Assembly (NCBI GenBank): GCA_002405525.1
Contig: DHLY01000041.1
Location: forward strand, 1,035 to 26,147
Length of the DNA: 25,113 bases
From: Proteobacteria bacterium UBA4656
Lineage (GTDB): Bacteria; Pseudomonadota; Gammaproteobacteria; Xanthomonadales; Ahniellaceae
Direction of reading: 5' to 3'
Positions within the stretch are counted from its first letter, which is position 1; every line of letters starts with the position of its first letter. Below the pieces are notes generated by a model. The model saw nothing but the letters and a program-made list of their open reading frames with translations. It was not told the DNA's origin and ran no database searches. Positions 15,767 through 24,002 of this stretch are shown here, piece after piece. A program made the translations under genes and the position numbers.

Positions 15767-18511
15767 ATGCGCCACATCGATCGCCATCGACTCATCGCGG
15801 CCGCCGCGGTCGTTGGCATGCTCGCCGCCGCGGCCGCAGCCGCCGGCGAGCCCTACCGCCTGAAGTTCGCCGCGCTCGACATGCAGAAGATCGCCGCCGA
15901 GGACCTCGCAGGCGGCGGCAAGCCGCGGCCGATGCGCTTCGCGATCCCGCACGACGTGGCGGTCGTGCCGGGCAAGCAGGGCACCTGGACCGATTGGGCC
16001 GACGGCAGCAGCGAGTGGCGACTCGAAGTCGCCACGCCCGACGCGGTGCACCTGAACTTCGGCTTCAGCCGCTTCCGCCTGCCGCCATCGGCGGAACTGA
16101 CCATCGCGTCGGCCGACGGCAAGCACCGCCAGGGCCCATGGACCCACGCCGACAATCCGGTCACCGGCCAATTGTGGACGCAGGTGCTGCACGACACGGG
16201 CGCCGTGCTCGTGCTGCGCGTCGCCAGCGCCGAGAAGGCGCTGGTCGACGTGGCGCTGACCCGGGTCGGCCACGGCTACACCGGCTTCGGTGCGGTCGCC
16301 AAGCACTGCAAGTCGGGCGCCTGCAACACCGACGTCGCCTGCCTCGGTGACACCGACCCGTGGAACGAGAACCGCCGCTCGGTGGCCGCGATCACGGTCG
16401 GCGGCACCGACACCTGCACCGGCTCGCTGGTCAACAACACCGCCGGCAACCGCCGCCTGCTGTTCGCCACCGCCACGCATTGCGGCATCACCGGCGGCAA
16501 CGTGGCCTCGATGCTGGCCTACTTCAACTACGAGAACCCGACCTGCCGCACGCCGGGCTCGGCGGCCAGTGGCGCGGCGCCGGCGCCGAAGCCCAACACC
16601 ACGCTGGCCGGGCTGGCCCTGCTGGCGGCCACCAACAATCCATTCGCCGGCAGCACGCCGGCAGGCACGCGCTCGGACTTCACGCTGCTGGAACTGGCCA
16701 GCAGCCCCGGCCAGAACGCCCTCAACCTGTTCTGGGCCGGCTGGGACCGCCGCCCGCCGCCGACCACCTGCGCTGCGCCCGGCGCGCCGTCCGGTACCGC
16801 AGGCCTGTGCGCCTCGATCCACCATCCCGGCGTCGACGAAAAGCGCATCACCTTCGTGGAAGTCCCGATGACGCTGGACAACATCTCCGGCGCCAGCGGC
16901 GTGCACTGGCAGGCGAACTGGGACCCGACGCCGCCGATCCTGCCGAACGTGCCCGCCCCGCAGCCGACATCGCTGCCACCGAGCGTGACCGAGCCGGGCT
17001 CGTCCGGTTCGCCGCTGTACAACGCCGATCGCCGCCTGGTCGGCGTGCTGTCCGGCGGTCCGTCCGCCTGCGGCGCCACCGGCGCCAACCTGCGCGACCA
17101 ATACGGCGGCCTGTTCCACGCCTGGGAAGGCGTCGGCACGCCGACCACCCGCATGCGCGACCACCTCGATCCGCTGGGTACCAACGCCCAGTTCATCGAC
17201 GGCGTCGGGCAGTGCACTCCGCCCTCCGCGCCGGACGGCGTCACCGCGGCATCCAACGGCGCCAACCGCATCGACCTGTCGTGGACCGCGGTCGGCGGCG
17301 CCGAGCGCTACCGCGTGTTCCGCGGCACCGGAACGTGCCCAGGCGCCGGCTTCACCCAGCTCGCCGAAGTCACCGGCACCAGCTACAGCGACACCACGGT
17401 CAGCGGCGGCTCGGTCTACGCCTACCGGGTGGCCGCGTTCGACGACGCCGAGGCCTGCCTGTCGCAGCAGAGCACCTGCACGAACGCGACCGCCACCGGC
17501 GTCTGCACGCTGGCGCCGACCTTCGCCGGCATCGGCAGCGCGCAGAACGCCGGCACGCCGACGTGCGGCATCAACCTGGCGTGGAGCGCGGGCGCGGGCA
17601 ACTGCGGCGCCAGCAGCACGCTGCGCTACAACGTCTACAAGTCCACGGAGGCGGGCTTCGCGCCTGCGCCGGCCAACCGCATCGCGCAGTGCGCGACCGC
17701 GACCAGCCTTGCCGACGCCGACGTGCTTTCGGGGACGCGCTACCACTACGTGGTGCGTGCCGAGGACCTGGGCGCCCCCGGCACCGGCGTGTGCGGCGGC
17801 GTCGAAGAGGCCAACACGATCGCGCGCAACGCGATCCCCGGCTCGGTGTCGGGCCTGGTGGTGGACGACGTTGAAGCGGACAGCGGCAACTTCGCAGCGG
17901 CGGGCAGCGGCGGCGGCGCGAACTTCGCGGTGGTGACCACCCAGGCCAATTCGCCGACGCGGTCCTGGTTCGTCCCTGACCCGGCATCGGTCTCCGACCG
18001 CACGCTGACGATGGTCAACGCCATCCCGGTGAGCGCCGGCGGCCCGACGGCGCTGTCCTTCTTTCACCGCTTCGACACCGAGGCGTCGACCGACACGCCG
18101 ACGCTCGGTTACGACGGCGGCGTGCTCGAGTACTCGCTCGACGGCGGCACCACCTGGACCGACATCCTGGCCGCGCAGGGCGCGGTCCCGGCCAACGGCA
18201 ACCGGATTTCGGCCGGCGGCTACAACCGGACCATTTCCACCGGGTTCGGCAGCCCGATCGCAGGCCGGCAGGCGTGGGCCGGGGTCAGCGGGGGCGGCAC
18301 GACGCCGGTCTGGATCCAGACCGCGGTGTCGCTGGCCGACTTCACGGGAAGGTCCGTGCAGTTCCGTTTCCGCTTCGGCAGCGACAGCACGGTAGGGGAC
18401 GTGGGCTGGTGGATCGACGACATCCAGGTCCCCGCGGCATCGGCCTGCGTCAATCTCCCCCCGGACCTTTTTTTCCGCAACGGCTTTGAGCCAGCTCCTC
18501 TGGCACGTTGA
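15767..18511 (+). CDS. Secreted lysyl-endopeptidase-like serine protease with C-terminal accessory domains
   Basis: A 914-aa secreted protease. The signal peptide is residues 1-26. A propeptide-like region (about 27-180) precedes a trypsin-fold domain with the triad His238 (ATATHCG), Asp304 (SDFTLLEL) and Ser413 (EPGSSGSPL). IHHPGVDEKRITF (351-363) is typical of Achromobacter lysyl endopeptidase relatives, and paired cysteines suggest disulfides. Two fibronectin-III-like domains follow (about 485-575 and 583-690). Next is a jelly-roll-like domain (about 700-893) ending in GWWIDDIQV, then the short tail LPPDLFFRNGFEP. The ATG at 15767 has GGGGGA about 9 bases upstream. Cleavage after Lys is inferred from family, not shown. 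A stop-spanning hairpin of the next gene lies 33 bases downstream. Confidence 0.9.
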   Translation: MRHIDRHRLIAAAAVVGMLAAAAAAAGEPYRLKFAALDMQKIAAEDLAGGGKPRPMRFAIPHDVAVVPGKQGTWTDWADGSSEWRLEVATPDAVHLNFGFSRFRLPPSAELTIASADGKHRQGPWTHADNPVTGQLWTQVLHDTGAVLVLRVASAEKALVDVALTRVGHGYTGFGAVAKHCKSGACNTDVACLGDTDPWNENRRSVAAITVGGTDTCTGSLVNNTAGNRRLLFATATHCGITGGNVASMLAYFNYENPTCRTPGSAASGAAPAPKPNTTLAGLALLAATNNPFAGSTPAGTRSDFTLLELASSPGQNALNLFWAGWDRRPPPTTCAAPGAPSGTAGLCASIHHPGVDEKRITFVEVPMTLDNISGASGVHWQANWDPTPPILPNVPAPQPTSLPPSVTEPGSSGSPLYNADRRLVGVLSGGPSACGATGANLRDQYGGLFHAWEGVGTPTTRMRDHLDPLGTNAQFIDGVGQCTPPSAPDGVTAASNGANRIDLSWTAVGGAERYRVFRGTGTCPGAGFTQLAEVTGTSYSDTTVSGGSVYAYRVAAFDDAEACLSQQSTCTNATATGVCTLAPTFAGIGSAQNAGTPTCGINLAWSAGAGNCGASSTLRYNVYKSTEAGFAPAPANRIAQCATATSLADADVLSGTRYHYVVRAEDLGAPGTGVCGGVEEANTIARNAIPGSVSGLVVDDVEADSGNFAAAGSGGGANFAVVTTQANSPTRSWFVPDPASVSDRTLTMVNAIPVSAGGPTALSFFHRFDTEASTDTPTLGYDGGVLEYSLDGGTTWTDILAAQGAVPANGNRISAGGYNRTISTGFGSPIAGRQAWAGVSGGGTTPVWIQTAVSLADFTGRSVQFRFRFGSDSTVGDVGWWIDDIQVPAASACVNLPPDLFFRNGFEPAPLAR

Positions 18512-18543
18512 CGCTAGCGCGGCGCGCGAGCCCTCCATGGCCC

Positions 18544-18577
18544 GCCTGAGAGGCTGTTTTTGCACAGCCTCTCAGGC
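18544..18577. terminator. Perfect 13-bp hairpin between convergent genes
   Basis: GCCTGAGAGGCTG (18544-18556) pairs perfectly with CAGCCTCTCAGGC (18565-18577) around TTTTTGCA. It lies between the protease gene and the PilZ gene and contains the PilZ stop codon. The T-run is in the loop rather than after the stem, so it is not a textbook intrinsic terminator on either strand. Confidence 0.6.
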
Positions 18578-19531
18578 TTCGAGCAGACCCTGGAACACGA
18601 AGTGTTCCAGCACCAGGCGGTCGTTGGCCGGCAGTTCGTCGAACTCCAGCCCGTAATGGACGCTGCCGGATGGCGCACCGGACGTGGACAGACTGCGGAC
18701 CTGTGCGGGGATCGACAGCGTCCGCTCCTCGCCGACCGCGGGCAGTCGCAGGCCGAGGCGCAGCCGGGTGCCCCGGTCGAACAAGCCCTTCGCCGCCTCA
18801 AGACGCAGCCCGCTGGCGGACAGATTGATCGCCAGCCCGGCGAGCGGGCCGTGGGCCTCGACGCCTTCGCGCGCGATCGCGACGATCAGCCGCGTTTCGA
18901 CGCGCGCGTGCCGGCGCAGCACTTTCATGTACACCGCGTCCGGATAGGCGAGATGGATGTACGGAAAGGGCGCGAAGCAGACTTTCTGCACCGTGGTGTT
19001 GAACAGTCCGAGGTCGTTGCCCGCGACCACCTTGGCCAGCACCACCTCGCCCTCGCGGAACGGCACCACCGCGCCGCGGTCGTTGACCGACGAGAGCAGG
19101 ACGCCACCACCCTCCAGATGGCCGATGAGGCGCAATGCAATGCGCGGCCGATCCGTGGCTTCGCTCGGGAAGTCGAGATGGATCACCGTGCCGGGCAGCA
19201 GCCTCAGCGTGGCGAACGGCTTGCCGACGCCGGCCGACGGCGCGGGTCCCGGCCGGGCGACCGGGGCGCTCGCGGGTTCGGGGACGTTGACCAGGGCGGA
19301 GCCGGATTTGTCGAAGTACAGTCCGCGCTGGCGCAGGATGTCGAGTGCGTACTCGCTTTCGACCTGCTCGCCTGCGCTGAGCAACAGGCGCCCGTTGGCG
19401 TCGAAAATCGCGTAGGGCACCGGAACGCCGGGCCGGATGTCGCCCCGCGGCACCGGCATCAGCGAAGGCCCGCGTCGTCCCTTGCGGGCGTCGGCAAGTT
19501 CGATCGGGGGATTCGTTCCTGCGACGCCCAT
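18572..19531 (-). CDS. YcgR-like PilZ-domain c-di-GMP-binding protein
   Basis: A 319-aa cytoplasmic protein. PilZ domains bind c-di-GMP; YcgR relatives act as flagellar brakes. The C-terminal PilZ domain (about 204-310) has an intact ligand motif: RRHAR (206-210, R-x3-R) and NLSASG (236-241, N-x-S-x2-G). A YcgR-type flagellar-brake-like beta domain (about 105-200) precedes it. The first 85 residues form a separate small domain (GDIRPGVPVPYAIFDANGRLLL), joined by a Pro/Ala linker. The ATG at 19531 has no ribosome binding site, and a sigma-28-like promoter would start transcription almost at this codon. So either the mRNA is leaderless or translation begins at the ATG at 19459. No flagellar gene is nearby. 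Confidence 0.85.
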   Translation of the reverse strand: MGVAGTNPPIELADARKGRRGPSLMPVPRGDIRPGVPVPYAIFDANGRLLLSAGEQVESEYALDILRQRGLYFDKSGSALVNVPEPASAPVARPGPAPSAGVGKPFATLRLLPGTVIHLDFPSEATDRPRIALRLIGHLEGGGVLLSSVNDRGAVVPFREGEVVLAKVVAGNDLGLFNTTVQKVCFAPFPYIHLAYPDAVYMKVLRRHARVETRLIVAIAREGVEAHGPLAGLAINLSASGLRLEAAKGLFDRGTRLRLGLRLPAVGEERTLSIPAQVRSLSTSGAPSGSVHYGLEFDELPANDRLVLEHFVFQGLLEA

Positions 19532-19538
19532 GGGTCGA

Positions 19539-19565
19539 ACATCGGCACGACACGCGCAGACTTGA
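19539..19565 (-). promoter_or_regulatory. Sigma-28 (FliA)-like promoter of the PilZ gene
   Basis: On the minus strand, TCAAGTCT (19565-19558), exactly 11 bases, then GCCGATGT (19546-19539). The FliA consensus is TAAAGTTT-N11-GCCGATAA: 12 of 16 positions match and GCCGAT is complete. E. coli ycgR is a known FliA-dependent gene. Chance matches are possible. Confidence 0.5.
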
Positions 19566-19721
19566 GGCCCCGCGGGGTCCACGCGACGCCCGGGCCGCGC
19601 CGCGTCGCCGACCCTTACGCACCCACCCGGGACCGCTGCAGCGGCTGACGCGGTTCCCGGACCGCGCTGGCGCCGCGGGATTGGCCCGTGCGGCTCGCCC
19701 GGGCGCCACCTGGCCGTGGAA

Positions 19722-20459
19722 TCAGTCCGCGACGACCACGAAGGTGGCCACCAGCACGTCACGGAACGCGGGCAGCGCGGGATCGACCGGCACGACTGGC
19801 GTGACACCATGCAGGCACCGATGGTCGTCCACCAGTGCCGCGTCGAACGGCTCGGAAAGCGTGAATGCGCCGATCTCGCGGCGATCCGGGCCGTGGATCG
19901 TGGTGGTGCCGGCGGCGATGTTGTGACGGCGCACCATCAGCACCAGCACCCAGTCGACGCCGTCGCGATGCACACCCTCGGGAGTCGGCCGCCCGGGCGC
20001 ATCGACGCCAGCTTCGATGCGGAACTGGTGCACCTCCACCCGCCAGCCCGGCACCGGGCCGGACAGCGCGGTGAACAGTCCATGCGCGGCCCCGAGCACG
20101 GTCCGCATCGTGCCGCCGTCGAGGACCGCCGGCGTGACCGGCTCGAACCAGCGCTCGATACCGCCGTGCAGCGGGTTGTACTGCAGCGCCTGCACATGGG
20201 GCTGACGCGGCTGCGGCGCGATCGCGCCGCCGCGGTCGACCGCCAGCACGGCGTGACGCCGGCGGCGATAGCGGCCGCAATCGGCCATGTAGCCGTCCAG
20301 CGGCAGGTCTTCCCACGATGCGACGAACGCCGGCCAGTCGTCCAGCCCCCCCAGGTCGGCGAGCGCGGCGCGCACGGCGGGCCCGGGCGCAAAGGCGAAT
20401 CCGGCATCGCGCAGCGCGCCGCGCCAGACATCGAAACCGGACGCGGCGTCGGCGATCAT
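19722..20459 (-). CDS. 2-oxoglutarate/Fe(II) dioxygenase family protein
   Basis: A 245-aa cytoplasmic protein of the 2OG-Fe dioxygenase family (PF10014 type) that includes free L-amino-acid hydroxylases such as isoleucine dioxygenase. The iron-binding facial triad is visible as His164 and Asp166 in GVHRDGVDW, and His217 in CLHGVTPV. Arg233 (FRDVLVATF) is placed to bind 2-oxoglutarate. [17 protein letters not shown] (185-201) is typical of this family. The ATG at 20459 gives the expected length; the ribosome binding site is weak (CACGG). The gene is divergent from hemL across 72 bases and ends 190 bases before the PilZ gene. Its substrate cannot be assigned; no biosynthetic cluster surrounds it. 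Confidence 0.85.
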   Translation of the reverse strand: MIADAASGFDVWRGALRDAGFAFAPGPAVRAALADLGGLDDWPAFVASWEDLPLDGYMADCGRYRRRRHAVLAVDRGGAIAPQPRQPHVQALQYNPLHGGIERWFEPVTPAVLDGGTMRTVLGAAHGLFTALSGPVPGWRVEVHQFRIEAGVDAPGRPTPEGVHRDGVDWVLVLMVRRHNIAAGTTTIHGPDRREIGAFTLSEPFDAALVDDHRCLHGVTPVVPVDPALPAFRDVLVATFVVVAD

Positions 20460-20494
20460 CCGTGCAGGGTAGCGAACGACCGCCCGACCTGCCA

Positions 20495-20503
20495 TGCGAG
20501 AAT
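20495..20503 (+). promoter_or_regulatory. Possible extended -10 of hemL
   Basis: TGCGAGAAT fits the TGnTATAAT extended -10 pattern at TG and at four of six bases. It lies 29 bases upstream of the hemL ATG in the 72-base space shared with the divergent dioxygenase gene. No -35 is recognised. Confidence 0.3.
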
Positions 20504-20531
20504 CGCGGCTTCCGTAAGGAGGCGCCAGCCC

Positions 20532-21818
20532 ATGAGCACCAACCACGAGCTGTTCATCCGCGCCCGCGACGTGCTGCCCGGCGGGGTCAATTCGCCGGTG
20601 CGCGCCTTCAGGTCGGTCGGCGGCGAGCCGTTCTTCACCTCGCGCGCCGAAGGTCCCTACCTGTGGGACGTCGAGGGCCGCCGCTACATCGACTACATCG
20701 GGTCCTGGGGGCCGATGATCGCGGGGCACGCGCACCCGAAGGTGCTCGCCGCCGTGATCGACGTCGCGCGACACGGCCTGTCGTTCGGCACGCCCAACCC
20801 GCTGGAAGTGACCATGGCCGAGCGCCTGACCCGCATCGTGCCGGGACTGGAGATGGTGCGCATGGTCAACTCCGGCACCGAGGCCACGATGGCCGCGATC
20901 CGCGTCGCGCGCGGCTTCACCGGCCGCGACCGCATCGTCAAGTTCGAAGGCTGTTACCACGGCCACGGCGACGCCTTCCTGGTCAAGGCGGGCTCGGGCG
21001 TGATGACGCTCGGCCTGCCCGATTCGCCTGGTGTACCCAAGGTGCTGGCCGACCTCACCGCCACCCTGCCGTACAACGACTTCGAGGCGGCGGACGAACT
21101 GTTCGAAGCGATCGGGTCCGAAGTCGCGGCGGTGATCGTCGAACCGGTGGTCGGCAACGCCAACTGCATCCTGCCGCGGCCCGGCTATCTGCAGCACCTG
21201 CGCAAACTGTGCACGCGCCACGGCGCGCTGCTGATCTTCGACGAGGTCATGACCGGCTTCCGCGTAGCCCTCGGCGGCGCGCAGGCGCTGTACGGCGTGC
21301 GCGCGGATCTGGCCACCTTCGGCAAGGTGATCGGCGGCGGCATGCCGGTCGGCGCTTATGGCGGCCGGCGCGACGTCATGTCGCAGGTCGCACCGGCCGG
21401 GCCGATCTATCAGGCCGGCACGCTGTCGGGCAACCCGGTGGCGATGGCGGCGGGGATGGCGCAGCTGGACCTGATCGAGCAGCCCGGCTTCCACGCCGAC
21501 CTCGAACGCCGTACGCACGCGCTGTGCGACGGACTGGAGGCCGCGGCCGCGCGCGCCGGTGTGGCCTTCACCACCAATCGCGTGTGCGGCATGTTCGGCC
21601 TGTTCTTCCGCAGCGGCAGGGTCGAATCCTTCGCCGATGCCACGCAGTGCGACGTGGTGCTGTTCCGCCGATTCTTCCACGCGATGCTGGAGCGCGGCGT
21701 GTATCTGGCGCCCAGCGCCTACGAGGCGGGCTTCATCTCGGCCGCGCACTCGGAATACGACATCGCGGACACCGTCGCGGCGGCGGAGGAATCGTTCCTC
21801 GTCGCGAAGGCAGGCTGA
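20532..21818 (+). CDS. hemL: Glutamate-1-semialdehyde 2,1-aminomutase HemL
   Basis: A 428-aa PLP enzyme that converts glutamate-1-semialdehyde to 5-aminolevulinate, the entry compound of haem synthesis by the C5 route. Family features are [13 protein letters not shown] (14-26), NSGTEATM (113-120), EGCYHGHGD (139-147), DEVMTGFR (237-244) and PLP-binding Lys265 in [13 protein letters not shown]. Length and Lys position agree with E. coli HemL. The ATG at 20532 has AGGAGG 8 bases upstream. The next gene starts one base after its stop codon, so the two are translationally coupled. Confidence 0.97.
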   Translation: MSTNHELFIRARDVLPGGVNSPVRAFRSVGGEPFFTSRAEGPYLWDVEGRRYIDYIGSWGPMIAGHAHPKVLAAVIDVARHGLSFGTPNPLEVTMAERLTRIVPGLEMVRMVNSGTEATMAAIRVARGFTGRDRIVKFEGCYHGHGDAFLVKAGSGVMTLGLPDSPGVPKVLADLTATLPYNDFEAADELFEAIGSEVAAVIVEPVVGNANCILPRPGYLQHLRKLCTRHGALLIFDEVMTGFRVALGGAQALYGVRADLATFGKVIGGGMPVGAYGGRRDVMSQVAPAGPIYQAGTLSGNPVAMAAGMAQLDLIEQPGFHADLERRTHALCDGLEAAAARAGVAFTTNRVCGMFGLFFRSGRVESFADATQCDVVLFRRFFHAMLERGVYLAPSAYEAGFISAAHSEYDIADTVAAAEESFLVAKAG

Positions 21819-21819
21819 G

Positions 21820-22956
21820 ATGGGCGCGCGCGAGGGCCTGCACCCGCACACGCTCGCCGTCCACGCCGGGGGCGAGTCCGATCCCGCGACCGGCGCGATC
21901 GCCGCACCGATCCACCTCTCGACCACCTTCCGCCATGGCCCGGCCGGCGAGCTGGAGGCCGGCTACGAGTACGTGCGCGGCCCGAACCCCACGCAGGACC
22001 GGCTGGAAGCCGCGCTGGCTGCCATCGAGGGCGCGCAAGCCGCGCTCGCCTTCGCCAGCGGCATGGCGGCGATCGACCATCTGTTCGCCGACCTGCCGCC
22101 GGGCTCGCACGTCGTCCTTCCGAACGACTTTTACCACGGCGTGCGCGCGTTGGCGCGCGAGTTCCTGCCCGCGCGCGGCATCAGCGTCTCGATGGTGGAC
22201 CAGACCGACGTGATGGCGCTGATGGCGGCGCTCACGCCCGCCACAAGATTGATCTGGGCCGAGACGCCGTCCAACCCGCAGTGCCGGGTCGTCGACCTCG
22301 AGGCGCTGGCCGCGCTGGCGCATGCGCACGACGCGATCCTCGGCGTGGATTCGACCTTCGCCAGTCCCGCGCTGCAGAACCCGATCGCGCTGGGCGCCGA
22401 CGTGGTGATGCACTCCACCACCAAGTACATCGGCGGCCACGGCGACGTGCTCGGCGGCGCGCTGTGCTTCGCACGCCGCGACGAACGCTTCGAGCGCATC
22501 GCGCGGCGGCGCTACATCCAAGGCGCGGTGATGGCTCCATTCAACGCCTGGCTGACCCTGCGCGGCATCCGCTCGTTGCCGGCGCGCATGGCCTGGCACT
22601 GCCGCAACGCGCGAGCGGTCGCGGAATCTCTGGCCGCCCACCCGGCAGTCGAGGCCGTGCACTGGCCGGGCCTCGCCTCGCACCCGCAGCACGCGCTGGC
22701 GGCGAAACAGATGCGCGACTTCGGCGGCATGCTTTCGGTGCGCATCCGCGGCGGGCGAGAGGCCGCACTGGCCTTCGCCGGCCGGTTGCGCCTGTTCACC
22801 AACGCCACCAGCCTGGGCGGCGTGGAGAGCCTGGTGGAGCACCGCGCCTCGGTCGAGGGCGCAAACCGCGTCTCGCCGGAGAACCTGCTGCGTCTATCGG
22901 TCGGGCTGGAGGACACCCGGGACCTGCTGGCGGACCTGTCGCAGGCGCTGGACTGA
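21820..22956 (+). CDS. Cys/Met-metabolism PLP enzyme (cystathionine lyase/synthase family)
   Basis: A 378-aa PLP-dependent enzyme of the trans-sulfuration family (cystathionine beta-lyase, gamma-lyase or gamma-synthase). Visible features are HTLAVHAGGESDPATGAIA (10-28), YEYVRGPNPTQDRLE (49-63), SGM (80-82), Tyr105 in DFYHGVR near PLP, AETPSNP (147-153), DSTFASP (177-183) and PLP Lys202 in STTKYIGGH. Near the end are TNATSLGGVESLVEH and RLSVGLED. The ATG at 21820 follows the hemL stop after a single base; the ribosome binding site would be GGCAGG inside hemL. The exact reaction cannot be decided by eye. Repeat copy B follows the stop codon. Confidence 0.9.
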   Translation: MGAREGLHPHTLAVHAGGESDPATGAIAAPIHLSTTFRHGPAGELEAGYEYVRGPNPTQDRLEAALAAIEGAQAALAFASGMAAIDHLFADLPPGSHVVLPNDFYHGVRALAREFLPARGISVSMVDQTDVMALMAALTPATRLIWAETPSNPQCRVVDLEALAALAHAHDAILGVDSTFASPALQNPIALGADVVMHSTTKYIGGHGDVLGGALCFARRDERFERIARRRYIQGAVMAPFNAWLTLRGIRSLPARMAWHCRNARAVAESLAAHPAVEAVHWPGLASHPQHALAAKQMRDFGGMLSVRIRGGREAALAFAGRLRLFTNATSLGGVESLVEHRASVEGANRVSPENLLRLSVGLEDTRDLLADLSQALD

Positions 22957-22964
22957 AACCGAAA

Positions 22965-23103
22965 GGGAGTGGAGCACGGCCTCGCGGGCAGGCATGGGTT
23001 GCGCGACCGCGGAGGATGCACGCCAGAGCATGCCCTGCGCGCGCGGGTCGGGACCGGCGCCGGGCTCGCGACGGCAACAACGCACGCATGACGGCTTTCC
23101 CCG
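22965..23103 (+). repeat. Dispersed 3'-end repeat, copy B
   Basis: A non-coding repeat of about 135 bp that begins within ten bases of the preceding stop codon. It aligns with copy A through GGGCAGGC, GATGCACGCCAG, ACCGGCGCCGGGCTCGCG and CGGCTTTCC. One block (GGGTTGCGCGACCG) is close to GGGATTGCGCGGCCG of copy D read in reverse. A small hairpin CGGACG-N7-CGTCCG follows at 23141-23159, in the remaining 110 bases before the convergent methyltransferase stop. Confidence 0.6.
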
Positions 23104-23214
23104 CCGGCTCGGGGCCGCCGCGCGACGGTCGCACTGCTCACGGACGCCCTTGCCGTCCGCAAACGCGATCCTGCAGCGAACCCACCGCGGCCGCTGCCCG
23201 CGCCGTCGCCGCCG

Positions 23215-23982
23215 CTAAGGCGCTGCCGGCGGTCCGCCCAGCTGCTCGGGATCGTGCAGAACCCCGTTGCGCTGCAGGATCATGAGGCCGTTCCAGAAGG
23301 TCGGATGGCCGTTGCCTGCGGTGCGGCAGTCGAGCAGCACTTCGAAGAACGGATGGTTTTCGCGCAGGAAGTCCAGCGTAGCCTTGCGCGGTTCCGGCCA
23401 GTTGGTGTCGTCGACCAGGATCACGGCCTTGTCCGACAGGAACGGCAGGATGAGGTCGAGTCCTTTCTTCTGGTTGGCGTAGGAATGCTCGCCATCGTAG
23501 AAGTAAAATCCGACCTTGCGGTCGAGCCGGCTGCGGAGGTAAGCCTCGTAGTCCATCTCGTGGAACTCCGAGCGATCGTGGGCCAGCGCGCTGTAGTTGC
23601 GCAGAAAACGCGCGCGCGGACCGCCGAACTGCGAGAAGTTGTCCACTCCGACGCTGCGCCGGTCGCGCTCGATGACGCCGGCGCACAGCGAATAGCCCTG
23701 CCAGCAGCCGACGTTGAGGTAGATTTCGTCGTCGTCCATGGCGGCGACGATCCGGTTGATCAGATGCGCGTTCGCGATGGTCGACATCGACTCGATCTGC
23801 AGCAGCGGGGCGAGCCGCGAACGCGCCGCGGCATCGCCCCCTGCGAAGTAGGTGTTCGAAACGTCCACCCCGAAGGCGCCGCCGCCGCGCCAGCCGATGT
23901 GGGCTGAGCGGTCCATCGGCTGGATGAAGCGGAACTCGATTTCGTCGAACAGGCGGATGATGTCGCGGCGGAGCAGGCGCAT
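23215..23982 (-). CDS. Class I SAM-dependent methyltransferase-like protein
   Basis: A 255-aa protein that resembles class I SAM methyltransferases of the Methyltransf_24 type. The nucleotide-binding strand and glycine loop read EIYLNVGCWQGYSL (86-99), the second acidic strand is VGVDNF (111-116), and FYFYDGEHSY (159-168) and VILVDDTNWPEPRK (187-200) follow. The last two carry the acidic residues expected for SAM or a metal. The N-terminal 80 residues are an unrecognised extension. No signal peptide is seen. The ATG at 23982 has GGGGA about 8 bases upstream and lies 20 bases after the SDR stop, so the two form an operon. The methyl acceptor is unknown. Confidence 0.75.
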   Translation of the reverse strand: MRLLRRDIIRLFDEIEFRFIQPMDRSAHIGWRGGGAFGVDVSNTYFAGGDAAARSRLAPLLQIESMSTIANAHLINRIVAAMDDDEIYLNVGCWQGYSLCAGVIERDRRSVGVDNFSQFGGPRARFLRNYSALAHDRSEFHEMDYEAYLRSRLDRKVGFYFYDGEHSYANQKKGLDLILPFLSDKAVILVDDTNWPEPRKATLDFLRENHPFFEVLLDCRTAGNGHPTFWNGLMILQRNGVLHDPEQLGGPPAAP

Positions 23983-24002
23983 CGGCGGTCCCCGGCGGGT
24001 CG

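Noticed and set aside
15746..18565. A 939-codon minus-strand frame opposite the protease gene
   Set aside because: It lacks domains, is Arg/Gly/Val/Gln-rich, and mirrors a gene with a signal peptide and catalytic triad.
19722..21926. Extension of the dioxygenase frame upstream across hemL to 734 aa
   Set aside because: The upstream 489 codons are antisense to hemL; the family N-terminus fits the ATG at 20459.
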